DNA of 64,000 nt, taken from positions 40,904,075 through 40,968,074 of the forward strand of contig JAVIAB010000139.1 in NCBI GenBank assembly GCA_032433765.1, read 5' to 3'. This document shows positions 45,635-57,920 of the stretch, piece after piece. The stretch is from Megaustenia siamemsis. Lineage: Eukaryota; Mollusca; Gastropoda; Stylommatophora; Ariophantidae. A program made the translations under genes and the position numbers. The notes beneath the pieces are model-generated. The model did no database searches. It had not been told where the DNA came from and saw only the letters and a program-made list of their open reading frames with translations. Each line of letters opens with the position of its first letter. The first letter of the stretch is position 1.

Positions 45635-46090
45635 ATGATGATGATGGTGATGCTGATGATGGTTATGATGATGATGATGGTGATGCTGATGGTGATGCTG
45701 ATGGTGATGGCGATGGTGATGATGATGGTGATGGTGATGGTTATGATGGTTAGAGTGATGGTGATGATGATGATGGTTATGATGGTGATTATGATGATGC
45801 TGATGATGGTGATGATGATGATGATGATGATGATGGTGATGATTTATGATGATGATGGTGATGATGATGGTGATGATGATGGTGATGGTGATGATGATTG
45901 TGATGATGATGATGGTTATGATGGTTAGAGTGATTGTGATGATGATGATGATGATGATGATGGTTATGATGATGATGATGGTGATTGTGATGGTGATGAT
46001 GATGATGGTTATGATGATGATGATGGTGATGATGATGATGATGGTGATGATGGTTAGAGTGATTGTGATGATGATGATGATGGTGAGAGA
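44816..46090. repeat. GATGGT/GATGAT-rich microsatellite block, 1.27 kb
   Basis: A long compound of gatgat, gatggt and gataat triplet-based units. It is stop-free in several frames on both strands (poly-Asp/Gly, poly-Met/Val, poly-His, poly-Ile). The 468-codon His-rich minus frame is an artefact of this repeat. Confidence 0.97.
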
Positions 46091-46325
46091 GAGGAGGATG
46101 ATACTATTGAAGTTATATAGATGAAAGAAAGAGGACAATGGAAAACCTGAAAGTGAAAATACTTGTAGTTTATGATGATGTTGATGTGGAAGTAACTAGC
46201 GACATTTCGAGAAAGCTGACAACGAGGTTAGGGACTTTGATGACAATTATTATGATGATAAGGAAAAGGCTGAAAATAATTCATCAACAATAATAATGTT
46301 CAGCTCGGCGTAATGTATTTTTCTA

Positions 46326-46570
46326 TTATATCATATCATATCATATCATATCATATCATATCATCATATCATATTATATTATATTATATTATATTATATT
46401 ATATTATATTATATTATATTATATTATATTATATTATATTATATTATATTATATTATATTATATTATATTATATTATATTATATTATATTATATTATATT
46501 ATATTATATTATATTATATTATATTATATTATATTATATTATATTATATTATATTATAATATATTATATT
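46326..46570. repeat. TCATA then TTATA pentanucleotide microsatellite
   Basis: About nine tcata units pass abruptly into nearly forty ttata units. A single a-to-c change apparently spread through most of the array. Confidence 0.97.
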
Positions 46571-46739
46571 AATTTAATTTATGAATTTCTTTCTAGTGTT
46601 TTATATTTATATTTTCTATTCTAATTTTCTGGTGAATTATTTATTTACTTGCCGCTGTTAACAAAGTGAGTCATCATCTTATGTTTAAACGCAATGAAGT
46701 ATTTTTTTTTTTGAAAACCAAATGATTCTCATCTTTTAG

Positions 46740-46897
46740 TAAATGTACCCCGGCTAAGACAGGAAGATTTCGAAGTTGAAAATTTCGATGATGTTTGTGA
46801 ATCTGCAGCCCTGGTGCGACTACCGGATCTTCAAATGACGAGGGATGTTGTTTACATTCAAGAGGGGCTACGGAGAAAACATGGGAAGACCATGTGA
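46740..46897 (+). CDS. Possible terminal exon, product unknown
   Basis: After a pyrimidine-rich acceptor (gattctcatcttttag) an open frame of 52 codons runs to TGA at 46895. It reads NVPRLRQEDFEVENFDDVCE, SAALVRLPDLQMTRDVVYIQ and EGLRRKHGKTM. The mixed acidic and hydrophobic composition looks like real protein rather than repeat. It needs phase 1 from the preceding exon, so it cannot directly follow the exon at 15229-15292, which leaves two bases. I recognise no domain. It could belong to the same gene after missing exons, to another gene, or be chance. Confidence 0.3.
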
Positions 46898-47083
46898 ACC
46901 AGCAAAGTTCTATTTCCAGTCGTTTCACGCTGTCGAACTTGCTGAAGAGGGGGTGTGAGCGCTTAAGGACAGTTGTTCGACGTTCGATGAAGGTAGTCCG
47001 GCGAACTACTGACTTATTAACTTAGATTTGAAGCGAGACATTTAGGAGTAATGAAATTAAAATGAATAACGGTAAGAAATTCT

Positions 47084-47127
47084 ATAGTTATAGTTATAGT
47101 TATAGTTATAGTTATAGTTATAGTTAA
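47084..47127. repeat. (TATAGT)n microsatellite
   Basis: About seven hexamer units. Confidence 0.95.
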
Positions 47128-48554
47128 TCGAAGGCATCGGCATCACTGCAGGCGAATTAAATCTATAATTAATCAACCACCCGTGCCAGTGGAATCATAC
47201 GAATTAACATCTCATCTCACTGAAGGGTCTTAAACAAAGAAAGGTAGTTGCAGTCCCTATCATAGCAACCACAGCACACGCCAAAAGACGTAAGGCGCAG
47301 CCGCACCAAAACTGAACGCAACCGAACTGTCCTTCGTCATACGATATCATCATTCATCGTAAACAATGGGGATAACGAAACACGATCCGGATGAAAAAAA
47401 AAACCGCTCAAGGTGTGCAAAGAGCACTAAACTCAGTAGCTCCGACAGCAAACCGGACTTGGAATATGAGGGAACTGTATCAAGGAACACTTTTCAGACA
47501 GACCCTCAACGGTTCCTGCCGTCTATCCGCCATATTGACTGGAAGAAATGGCATACAGGACAATGGAAAACAAGAAATACGTCACGGTTGTTAAATTAAT
47601 TGAATGCTCTAGCGAGTGGTTACGTGGGTTGTATAACCTCAAGCAAAGCCTCGTTCAATTATTTTCTTATTTTTTGAAATGTTTGAGAGTGTCTCAAATA
47701 GAAATAAAAAGGAGTTGCTACCATATAATCTTGGGGATGACCCTCTCAGGATGTGCAAAATCTAATGTAACATATACAAAGAATTGATTAATTTAACACT
47801 TACAAAATTATTCTGCGTTGCGTTTACTTGAATGGTTTATAATTTCTTTATTTTCTTAATATGTGCGTATGTATATAAGTATACAAACCAAACTTGTATA
47901 CACGTATTTGTCATGTTTTTTTTTGTAGTCTTGAAGGTTGTATGGACATGTTAAAAGTATCTATGAGTGTGTACCTGTTGTAACACGGCATATGTAAATA
48001 GGTTAGATTCCTTGAAGCTTGTCGTTGTTCACTCTGTCAACAGTCGTTCAGATGCAACATTTTTCATTCCGCTTTTTTTTGTATGGAAACATTATAAACC
48101 GTTTCTGCGGAAGTTTTCACAAAGTCTGTTGTGGAATTTGCGATTCAAAACGCGCACTTGAGGTTAGTTAAGTTTTTTGGAGGTTGTATTAGTATGCGTT
48201 CCGAACATGATCAACTTGTCTCTGTGTCTCTAGTGGTCTCCAGGACTTTACCCTTTTCGTAAACATCCCATGTTCTGATATTGTTTTCTTCCGCCTTAGA
48301 TAATCAAGCTTGATTTATTTGCTCTATAATATGCTCTCTGACAGTAACACAGTTTTTCTCTATCTTTTTTTTTCCCTCACTATTTTAAACATATATAATG
48401 ACTTCTCTACAGGAATCGGCGCCATGTTGTTCATCTAGTCATGTGGTGAACCGCCGATGTTGAAGAAACAACTGCAGATGTTCAGCTTTTATCCTTAGTC
48501 TTCGTTGCTACTAATATTTGATGCCTTTTTATTTAATAGTTTAGAATGCACACA
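47128..48554. other. No gene recognised
   Basis: Open frames of 60-80 codons at 47366-47787 show no domain I recognise and overlap each other in two frames. Confidence 0.35.
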
Positions 48555-48690
48555 ACATCCCACCTCTCCCTCCTTCTGTACCTTTTTAGCTCCCAGTGGA
48601 GCATAGGTCTTCAACAACCACTTTCCAAGTCGTTCTTTTTTTTGCCATTCTTTTAAGATTCCGCCTCTACTTATCTCTTTTAGTAGACTT
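48555..48690 (-). pseudogene. Short LINE C-terminal remnant
   Basis: The words agctcccagtggagcatagg, cttcaacaaccactttcca and gccattcttttaagat match the minus-strand LINE ends at 39895-40125 and 15430-15560. Confidence 0.7.
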
Positions 48691-48698
48691 GTTCATGT

Positions 48699-49021
48699 TT
48701 GGGAGCCCGTGTAGTGAGGTGGTTAGTGAACTGATCAACTTGGGAAATGATGTCGGGCCTGTTCTCAATCGATTCTGGTTTTGCTTACGTGAGTACCAGA
48801 GAATTGACTACATAAACGTCATAGGAGTTGTGCTACCATAGCGCCCAAAAACGTGCCAATGTTCAAAATAATATTGGAACTAAGATCATATTTCACAATA
48901 TTTACTACATATGCTGCTAGAGACCCGAACATGTCGTCGTAATGGCATTAGCTTAGCGGCCTTTATTCTCCGGTTATGTAAGTCAGACAGACCCCAGAAA
49001 TGGGATACTGCTGTAAAGATA
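48699..49021. other. Weak tRNA-like head at 48699-48780, otherwise nothing
   Basis: gggagcccgtgtagtgaggt then ggttagtgaactgatcaac resembles the family A SINE head for about 45 bases, then diverges. No B box or body is recognisable. Confidence 0.3.
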
Positions 49022-49515
49022 GTTTATTTTAGTGGCGTGACGGAGTTTATTTTAGTGGCGTGGCGGAGTTTATTTTAGTGGCGTGGCGGAATTTATTTTA
49101 GTGGCTTGGCGGAGTTTATTTTAGTGTCGTGACGGAGTTTATTTTAGTGGCGTGGCGGAGTTTATTTTAGTGGCGTGACGGAGTTTATTTTAGTGGCGTG
49201 GCGGAGTTTATTTTAGTGGCGTGACGGAGTTTATTTTAGTGGCGTGACGGAGTTTATTTTAGTGGCGTGACGGAGTTTATTTTAGTGGCGTGACGGGGTT
49301 GATTTTAGTGGCGTGGCGGAGTTTATTTTAGTGGCGTGACGGAGTTTATTTTAGTGGCGTGGCGGAGTTTATTTTAGTGGCGTATCGGAGTTGATTTTAG
49401 TGGCGTATCGGAGTTTATTTTAGTGGCGTGGAGGAGTCTATTTTAGTGGCGAGATGGGTTTATTTTATGGCGTGACGGAATTTATATTAATGGCGAGGCG
49501 GAGTTTATTTTCTTG
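49022..49515. repeat. 23-bp tandem array, about 21 copies
   Basis: The unit is ggagtttattttagtggcgt plus ggc or gac; the two end-variants intermix. Units decay toward the right end. Confidence 0.95.
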
Positions 49516-50624
49516 TTGTTCTTGTCTTGATGTATACTAGTATACATACATACATACACAGTCATCTCGCTATAATATAAATTATATATTTGTATATATA
49601 TTGAACAGTTGTCGTATGTAAACGTAGAGCATTAATTAAGGCAAGTTTTGCTAGAAAGAAAAGCACAAACTATGGAAATGGGCTGTCAAGAGGAACTGCA
49701 AGAAAAAACATAAAGTTGAGAATCATTGTTTTAATCCATGTTTCTTAAATAAGACATTTTCTACCGACCCCTTGTAAGCTGACATAATCTTCACGTTAGT
49801 TTGCTATTGAATTATTTATGCAGTGTGGCTTTTGGTTAATGCCACATATCTTTTATAAGGGAACATTAATTAACTTCCTCTGTAAGTTTTCTTTCAAATC
49901 TATGTATTAAGTGGATAAATGTTATCAGATTTGAGTAAATTGAATTTCTACAAATGTATCTATTTCTACTGTTCAGGCAGTTACAAATATTCCGTTCGTA
50001 TTGTATTGTTAGTAGAAACACTCAGAAAAGTGACAGCAGAAAAGGCGAATTAAATTTAAAAAAAACAGCAAACTAACTCCTCATTCAACGATTACATACA
50101 CATGAAGAAAGAAATGAGACTCGTTGCATTATTATTTTGAAAACTGATAATAAAAAAGAGACTGATCAAACTGTACACATGTTTGTCCCTCACTCTTGTA
50201 GATACAGTGGAAGATACATTACTTACACATCAAAACATTACTCATCAACAGTAAGCGCTAGAGTCCTCTTACTTCCCAATGTAGTATCTTCAAATTAAAA
50301 CTTTAAAAATAAAAAACTTTCATAAACAAAGAAAAACCGATCGACAGTGTTTACAGGGATCAACTATTAGAGACACTGACAAAAAGGAATAAATGAACTC
50401 CTATTTAATCTATACAAAAGTTTCTAGAATAATAGCATTGTAGAACATGAACTGCAGCGTGTGTCAAAGAATACTTTGTGGTTACAACAAGGGTAAAGCA
50501 GGGATATGTATAAGAATTAATTCTCGTTCCTGCAGTCATCCATATTGTTTATCATATGTATATTGATCACATTGTCAAGGCGGAACACTCAACCGATACA
50601 GAATAAACAAACTAAATACAGCAT
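49516..50624. other. No gene recognised
   Basis: AT-rich, no recognised element. Confidence 0.4.
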
Positions 50625-51140
50625 GCACATCTATCTATTGATCTTTCGAGCCGTAGCCGGCCTATAGGTCGTAGACCAATATACTTCTTTTCTTATCTAA
50701 ATTTCTATTCTAGCAGTTTTAAATTCTTTTAAAGATATTTTTATCAAATCTCGCCACCTTTCTCTGTTCTGTGCAAGCAGCTCTATCTCATTGAGGGAGC
50801 CGATTCCTGCTGCTCTCTCATCAGTGTTCTTCTCAGTGTCTCTCTGGGTCTTCCTCTTTTCCTCTTACCTGTTATTTCCCACATGAGGGTTTGCTTTGCT
50901 ATTCGGTTATTATCTCTTCTCATCGCATGTCCAACATATGACCATCGTCTTTTCTTTATTACTGAAGATATTAGTGGTTGATTGGCGATTTCTCTAATTT
51001 CCTCGTTTGTTTTGAATTCGTTCCACGCTATACCAAGTATTTTCCTTAGACATTTATTTTCGAATGCGACCAACTTTCTTTCTATATCTCTCTCGTTGTT
51101 TTCCAGTTTTCACGCGGATACGTAAGGGTTGATAGTGCAT
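50625..51140 (-). pseudogene. LINE C-terminal fragment with AGATAGAT-type tail
   Basis: Minus-strand frame: VAFENKCLRKILGIAWNEFK, TNEEIREIANQPLISSVIKK, RRWSYVGHAMRRDNNRIAKQ and TLMWEITGKRKRGRPRETLR. Upstream INPYVSA and ENNERDIER-like code continues to about 51140. Downstream of the ORF the 3' region has tctacgacctataggccggc and an aatagatagat run. Similar 3' words occur at 2800-2860 and 14783-14830. Confidence 0.85.
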
Positions 51141-51153
51141 TAGCATGCACACA

Positions 51154-51415
51154 AAAGAGTAAGTAAGTAAAGTAACCCCGTCACGCCAGTGGCGCATAGC
51201 GAATATGGTGTTAGTGACCATAAATTTTACACATCTTCGGCACATGATTTTTGGGGTAATGTGGTTGGTATTACGCCCGTACCGCTTTACTTTCCCAGAA
51301 AAAAATCCAATACCCATTAAAGGTTGGGTGAACCTGGAAGCCGTCGGTTAGGATCGAACCCTACCCCATGTCCTTTGTAGTCCAGTTCACTAACCACTGA
51401 GCTATCGCGGCTCCC
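51154..51415 (-). mobile_element. Family A SINE with target duplication
   Basis: A full-length minus-strand copy, from head ggagccgcgatagctcagtg at 51415 back to the ggggttactttacttactta tail near 51160. Flanks tagcatgcacaca (51141-51153) and tagcatgcacata (51416-51428) form a 13-bp duplication with one mismatch. Confidence 0.92.
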
Positions 51416-51550
51416 TAGCATGCACATAGTCAAATGTTAATCAGCGAAAACATACAAAATCGGTAATAAAAATCTGAACAAACTGAGCTATGAGGGTACG
51501 TAATTCGTCATAAAAATGAAACGGGAATAATGCAACATTGTCTGAAGAAG

Positions 51551-52616
51551 ATAAAACAGATACATAATGAGAGGAGAACAGCTACATAATGAGAGGAGAA
51601 CAGCTACATAATGAGAGGAGAACAGCTACATAATGAGAGGAGAACATCTACATAATGAGAGGAGAACAGCTACATAATGAAAGGAGAACAGCTACATAAT
51701 GAGAGGAGAACAGCTACATAATGAGAGGGAGAACAGCTACATAATGAGAGGAGAACAGCTACATAATGAAATAACAACAGCTACATAAAGAGAGGAGAAC
51801 AGCTACATAACGAGAGGAGAACAGCTACATAATGAGAGGAGAACAGCTACATAATGAGAGGACGACAGATACATAATGAGATGAGAACAGCTACATAATG
51901 AGAGGAGAACAGCTACATAATGAGAGGAGAACAGCTACATACTGAGAGGAGAACAGCTACATACTGAGAGGAGAACAGCTACATAATGAGAGGAGAACAG
52001 CTACATAATGAGAGGAGAAGGAGAACAGCTACATAATGAGAGATGAATAGCTACATAATGAGAGGAGAACAGCTACATAATGAAATAACAACAGCTACAT
52101 AAAGAGAGGAGAACAGCTACATAACGAGAGGAGAACAGCTACATAATGAGAGGAGAACAGCTACATAATGAGAGGAGGACAGCTACATAATGAGAGGAGA
52201 ACAGCTACATAATGAGAGGAGAACAGTTAAATAATGAGAGGAGAACAGCTACATAATGAGAGGCGTACAGCTACATAATGAGAGGAGAACAGCTACATAA
52301 TGAGAGGAGAACAGCTACATAACGAGAGGAGAACAGCTACATAATGAGAGGAGTTCAGCTACATAATGAGAGGACGACAGCTACATAATGAAAGGTGAAC
52401 AGCTACATAATGAGAGGAGGACAGCTACATAATGATAGGAGAACAGCTACATAATGAGAGGAGAACAGCTACATAATGAGAGGAGAACAGCTACATAATG
52501 AGAGGAGAACAGTTAAAAAATGAGAGGAGAATAGCTACATAATGAGAGGCGTACAGCTACATAATGAGAGGAGAACAGCTACATAATGAGAGGAGAACAG
52601 CTACATAATGAGAGGT
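51551..52616. repeat. 22-bp tandem array, about 48 copies
   Basis: The unit is agctacataatgagaggaga plus ac. Variants (aacgagag, gaggacgac, gaaataacaac, aggcgtac) recur in the same order in two halves, for example gaaataacaacagctacata at 51768 and 52083. This indicates a larger block duplication within the array. Confidence 0.96.
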
Positions 52617-53194
52617 ATGCAGTGCCTTCTTAAAAAAAAAAAACAATAGTTCACCAGAACGCTATCGTTGTGCCTCAAAACACGAGAAAGTCTGAGGCTA
52701 TGGCGTAGATACATTTGTATCGTCGTTATCAGCGACCATATAGGAATGTAAATTGAGGACAGTTCTAGTTGTCCGTTACCTATAGAATATGTGTCACGGA
52801 TCGTTACAGTCGTACAAGTTTACCAGAGCTCGTTCAGGACCATTCTAGTTCGAAAAGTTCCGGTTTACATAACTAAAGCAGATAACAATACGAATTAAAG
52901 TAGACTCAAGATGCAGTAAATATATAACATTATCGGCCAACAACACGACTTTAGCTAACATAAATCACAAGAGAATCGAAAAAAACACACTGAAACATAA
53001 TCTTCATCCTAACTGTGTGTTATTGCTATATTATCAATGTGTTATCAATGTCTTATCACTGTTATCTGTGTGTTGTTGTTGGTCTGTCAGTGTTATCTGT
53101 GTGTTGTCGTTGTGCTCTCAGTGTTATCGCTGCATTATCAGTGTGTTATAATGTATAACATTCTAACATGTAAGACATTATACTGAAGAAGAGC
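52617..53194. other. No gene; tgttatc-rich stretch
   Basis: At 53020-53150 words such as gtgttatcagtg and gtgttgt recur irregularly. No recognised gene. Confidence 0.4.
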
Positions 53195-53925
53195 AAAAAC
53201 AATTAAGGACTGCCTTAATAGCAAAAAAGTCAGAAGTACTAATAGCAATAAAACAAAAAAAGACTTCACCGCAGTTCACAATAAAGACCAGTGAAAATAT
53301 ATTAAAACTGGTAAATGAATTTAAATATATGTGAACAATTTTAACTTCAGATAGTAGATGTACAACAGAGGTGAGATGCATATTAGCTCCGGTAAAAGCA
53401 GCTTTCTAAAAAAAAAAAAAGAAATAAGGAAGATAATGTGAATTCCATTTTTGACAATAGAAATAAGAAAAAGAGTTCTTAAATGTTATGTAGAGCCAGT
53501 GTTAACATATTGATGTGAATCATGGACAATAGGACAACAGACTAGAAAATCACTGAAGGCTGTAGAAATGCGGTTTTACAGAAGACTGTTGAGAATACCA
53601 TGGACAGCTAAGAAGAGTAATGAAAACGTTCTAACAGAGGCCAAAGCAAAAAGAGAGCTAATTTTCAATATTAGGAAGAAAAAAATCATCATTTTTTGGA
53701 CATGTAATGAGAAGAGAATAACTGGAATATATTGTAACAACTGGGAAAATCGAGGGACGAAGAGATAGAGAGAAACAAAGAGAAAAGATACCAGATAGCT
53801 TAAGAGAATGCCTTGGCAGAAGGTCAACAACAAAATGATAAGTAACTGTCGAGATCGAAAATTATTTAGAGACATGATCACCTACGCCAGCAGGCATGGT
53901 GCTTGATGATGATTATCATCAGTGT
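53195..53925 (+). pseudogene. LINE RT C-terminal fragment
   Basis: Same family as 37565-38280: a decayed TEVRC region near 53370; KKRVLKCYVEPVLTY-like code; EMRFYRRLLRIPWTAKKSNE; NVLTEAKAKRELIFNIRKK. It ends at gcttgatgatgattatcatc. Frameshifts follow A-runs. Confidence 0.85.
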
Positions 53926-54124
53926 GTTATCGCTGGTGTTATCGCTGAGTTAGACTCATGTTGTATTGTCTCAGTCATAATTTATCAGTTTTAATATATA
54001 TTTCCTTGTCGAATAAGTGTTGACATTAATAGAGACAACAGGTTGAGCATCTCACGAGCACTTTGTTCTGAGGTTTTTTTCTCTCCAAATCAAGTCTTGA
54101 TTAATTACGTGCTTGATCTACACA

Positions 54125-54134
54125 CACGCGCACG

Positions 54135-54174
<40 letters not shown>
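54125..54174. repeat. (CA)n microsatellite
   Basis: Compound cgcacgcaca and cacacacaca run, then atatatacat. Confidence 0.97.
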
Positions 54175-54182
<8 letters not shown>

Positions 54183-54544
54183 CATACGGATGCGTAAATG
54201 CATGTGTGTATGTTAGTGCAGATCTACCTGGCAGATCTTGATTTTACAGTTAACATAGTGCTCCTAAGTTACAACATCAACAAATATTGTCAAACATCAC
54301 TGATACGCTATTATCCATGGCGGAAAGAATATGGCTTGAAATCAAGTTAGATAATTAAAAAAAAAATAATAAAAAAACCAAAATACACTACTGGGCAAGA
54401 TATATCTAAATCGTCCGGCATTGGAAAGAGTAGATCACTACGTATTTCTTAGTAGTAATGTAGATCAAAAAGGTGAAACAAAGATTGAGCAGAAGCAGAA
54501 TAGCAACAGCAGCAGCGCATTTTATTACCGAATAAAATATTGAA

Positions 54545-54858
54545 ATAAAAAACACTAAGCAAGAAAACAACACTTAGAAGATTCAATTCAAATTTATCAT
54601 CAACACTTACCTACGCATGTGAAAGCTGGAAAACAACGAAAGAGATTGAGAAAAAAAAAACTGTAAGCTATCGAAGACTCAGAAGACAACTCTTTGTACA
54701 ATGGAATGACTTGAAGACTAACATGTAGAGAAGAGAAATGGGCATGCAGGCAACGGTCATATCTACTATTAGAAAGAGAAGATTGATATATGATAGCATT
54801 GTGTTGAGAAGAGACAACAAGAGGAGAATTTTTCGGAACAGGCTCTTATATGGGAAGC
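54545..54858 (+). pseudogene. LINE fragment interrupted by another LINE, left part
   Basis: LTYACESWKTTKEIEK, YRRLRRQLFVQWND-like code and a decayed thumb. It breaks at tatgggaagc (54849-54858), which recurs at 55683-55692, where the frame family resumes. Confidence 0.7.
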
Positions 54859-55682
54859 CTCATCATCATCATCATGTGCCATACCGGTTGGCGTAGGCGA
54901 TCATGTCCTTCCACAATCTTCTATCTACAGTGCATCGTATCAGTTCTGTTGTTGACTGTTTTCCATGCCATGACACCAAGCTATCCAGTATTTTCTCTCT
55001 TTGTCGTCCGCGATCTCTCTTTCCTTTTATTTTGCCAGTTGTAACCAAGTATTCCAACTTTCCTCTTCTCATGATGTGCCCGAAAAATGTTGATTCTTTC
55101 TTTCTGGTGTTTTTTATGAGCTGCCTTTTTGTGTTGGTCTTTTTGAGAAATTCCTCATTGGTCTTTTTAGCTGTCCAGGGAACTTTCAACATTCTTCTGA
55201 GAAATCCCATCTCTGTGGCCTCTAATCGTCTTTTCATTTGTTTGTCCACTGTCCATGATGCGCTTCCATAGGTCAGAATTTGTTCCATATAGCACTGATG
55301 AACTCTCTTTCTCATTTCTATTGACATAGATTTGTTGTATAAGATTTTTTTTCATTTTCTGAAATGCTATTTTGGCCTGAGCTATTCTTATTTTTTATTT
55401 CTGTGGGGCATCATCCATCCGATGTTATTATTGTGCCCAAGTATTTGACGCGTTGCACTTGTTTCAGATTTGTCCTGTTTATTTGTATGCTGCATGCTGG
55501 TGATAATTGTTTCTTCGATATGACTTCTGTTTTCTTACTATTCAGACTGAGACCTTTCTTGTTGCTTCCTTTTACTATTATGTCTATCATTTCTTGTAGT
55601 TCATTCTCTGTCTCTGCTATTAAGACTGTGTCATCCGCATATCGCAAATTATTTATGTTGTGACCATTGACTTCAATTCCTT
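54859..55682 (-). pseudogene. 5'-truncated LINE copy with YADD motif, nested in another LINE
   Basis: The minus strand runs from the RT palm (GIEVNGHNINNLRYADDTVL, with the YADD catalytic box near 55630), through KKGLSLNSKKTEVIS, VKYLGTIITSDG and a gap with a frame change, to RKRVHQCYMEQILTYGSASW and MGFLRRMLKVPWTAKKTNEE. The end is RCTVDRRLWKDMIAYANRYG. The 3' tail is an ATGATGATGATG run (54859-54874). A 10-bp duplication tatgggaagc flanks it. This is the best-preserved LINE RT piece in the window, but it is split over two frames and lacks its 5' half. Confidence 0.9.
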
Positions 55683-55870
55683 TATGGGAAGCATCAGAAT
55701 ACAGAAAAAGAGGAAGACCTAAAGAGACACCGAAGGGAACTCGTACAAGATAATCTAAGTTTGCAGGCATAGACTCATTGGATAAGATCAAACATCTCGC
55801 CCAGAATAGAGACGGACGGGAAACAACAGTACGAGCCGTATGCGACGTCTATCGGCGCTGGAATGGTCAA
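55683..55870 (+). pseudogene. LINE fragment interrupted by another LINE, right part
   Basis: Resumes after the second tatgggaagc: RGRPKETPKGTR-like, then DSLDKIKHLAQNRDGRETTV and RAVCDVYRRWNGQG. This is the extreme C-terminus of a different APE-type LINE family. Confidence 0.75.
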
Positions 55871-56083
55871 GGCGTTTGTGCACGTGTGTGTGATATGCTT
55901 TATGTTTGGGTACATGCGCAATGAATACTCTCAACTAACACCCATTCTACTAATCAGATGGATGGATACGGGTTCAGTTCTTAAAAGTGACACATTTTAT
56001 TTCAAATGCCACGACACCGACGCTCATCAAGAATATGAAAAAGGGTACCATACATATTTATAGGTGAAATATAGAAGCCTGAC

Positions 56084-56345
56084 TTGATACTGACCATGTT
56101 ACCAATAAATACATCGGCTGTCAAAGAGGTACCACCGATTTTCTCAGCTGAATCAGAGCGATTTGACTTGATACTGACCATGTTACCAATAAATACATCG
56201 GCTGTCAAAGAGGTACCACCGATTTTCTCAGCTGAATCAGTGCGACTTGACTTGATACTGACCATGTTACCAATAAATACATCGGCTGTCAAAGAGGTAC
56301 CACCGATCTTCTCAGCTGAATCAGTGCGATTTGACTTGATACTAA
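56084..56345. repeat. 84-bp tandem array, 3 copies
   Basis: The unit begins gacttgatactgaccatgtt and contains accaataaatacatcggctg and tcagctgaatcagtgcgatt. It is a multiple of three, so both strands are open (for example MLPINTSAVKEVPPIFSAES). I found no evidence of expression. Copies differ at only a few bases. Confidence 0.95.
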
Positions 56346-56586
56346 CCTAAATAAGACAGCTAATAAGACATCTTCTAGCGGTTCTCCTATAAACAGACCC
56401 TTCAGTCTGACCATGTGGACAGGGACCGAGAGAGTTGTGACCTAGACGTTAAAGCTTAATACTTCCCTACAACATTATAACATGTCACGGGACACACATT
56501 GTCTTTTACCACACAATAAGCAATTTGTATTGAAATAAAATGAGTTAATCCACTGTATACGTTGTCACTATCTACCAATATTTAGT

Positions 56587-57920
56587 CTATACAACACACA
56601 TCATCCAACTCTCTTCATAGTCTATACAACACACATCATCGAACTCTCTTCATAGTCTATACAACACACATCATCGAACTCTCTTCATAGTCTATACAAC
56701 ACACATCATCCAACTCTCTTCATAGTCTATACAACACACATCATCCAACTCTCTTCATAGTCTATACAACACACATCATCCAACTCTCTTCATAGTCTAT
56801 ACAACACACATCATCCAACTCTCTTCATAGTCTATACAACACACATCATCCAACTCTCTTCATAGTCTATACAACACACATCATCCAACTCTCTTCATAG
56901 TCTATACAACACACATCATCGAACTCTCTTCATAGTCTATACAACACACATCATCCAACTCTCTTCATAGTCTATACAACACACATCATCCAACTCTCTT
57001 CATAGTCTATACAACACACATCATCGAACTCTCTTCATAGTCTATACAACACACATCATCCAACTCTCTTCATAGTCTATACAACACACATCATCCAACT
57101 CTCTTCATAGTCTATACAACACACATCATCCAACTCTCTTCATAGTCTATACAACACACATCATCGAACTCTCTTCATAGTCTATACAACACACATCATC
57201 CAACTCTCTTCATAGTCTATACAACACACATCATCGAACTCTCTTCATAGTCTATACAACACACATCATCGAACTCTCTTCATAGTCTATACAACACACA
57301 TCATCCAACTCTCTTCATAGTCTATACAACACACATCATCCAACTCTCTTCATAGTCTATACAACACACATCATCCAACTCTCTTCATAGTCTATACAAC
57401 ACACATCATCCAACTCTCTTCATAGTCTATACAACACACATCATCCAACTCTCTTCATAGTCTATACAACACACATCATCCAACTCTCTTCATAGTCTAT
57501 ACAACACACATCATCCAACTCTCTTCATAGTCTATACAACACACATCATCCAACTCTCTTCATAGTCTATACAACACACATCATCCAACTCTCTTCATAG
57601 TCTATACAACACACATCATCCAACTCTCTTCATAGTCTATACAACACACATCATCCAACTCTCTTCATAGTCTATACAACACACATCATCCAACTCTCTT
57701 CATAGTCTATACAACACACATCATCCAACTCTCTTCATAGTCTATACAACACACATCATCCAACTCTCTTCATAGTCTATACAACACACATCATCGAACT
57801 CTCTTCATAGTCTATACAACACACATCATCCAACTCTCTTCATAGTCTATACAACACACATCATCAAACTCTCTTCATAGTCTATACAACACACATCATC
57901 GAACTCTCTTCATAGTCTAC
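56587..57920. repeat. 35-bp tandem array, about 38 copies
   Basis: The unit is catagtctatacaacacaca then tcatccaactctctt. A single c/g switch (atccaact or atcgaact) is the main variant and is distributed non-randomly. Very high uniformity suggests recent amplification or homogenisation. Confidence 0.97.

Noticed and set aside
44732..46138. 468-codon His-rich minus-strand ORF and the Asp-rich plus-strand ORFs
   Set aside because: They are the translation of the GAT/GGT microsatellite. Stop-free frames on both strands follow from the triplet repeat.
47366..47599. Coding exon
   Set aside because: Two overlapping frames of similar length, no recognised domain and no clear splice signals.
56587..57920. 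CRISPR-like regular repeat
   Set aside because: The 35-bp units are contiguous with no unique spacers. This is a minisatellite in a eukaryotic context.
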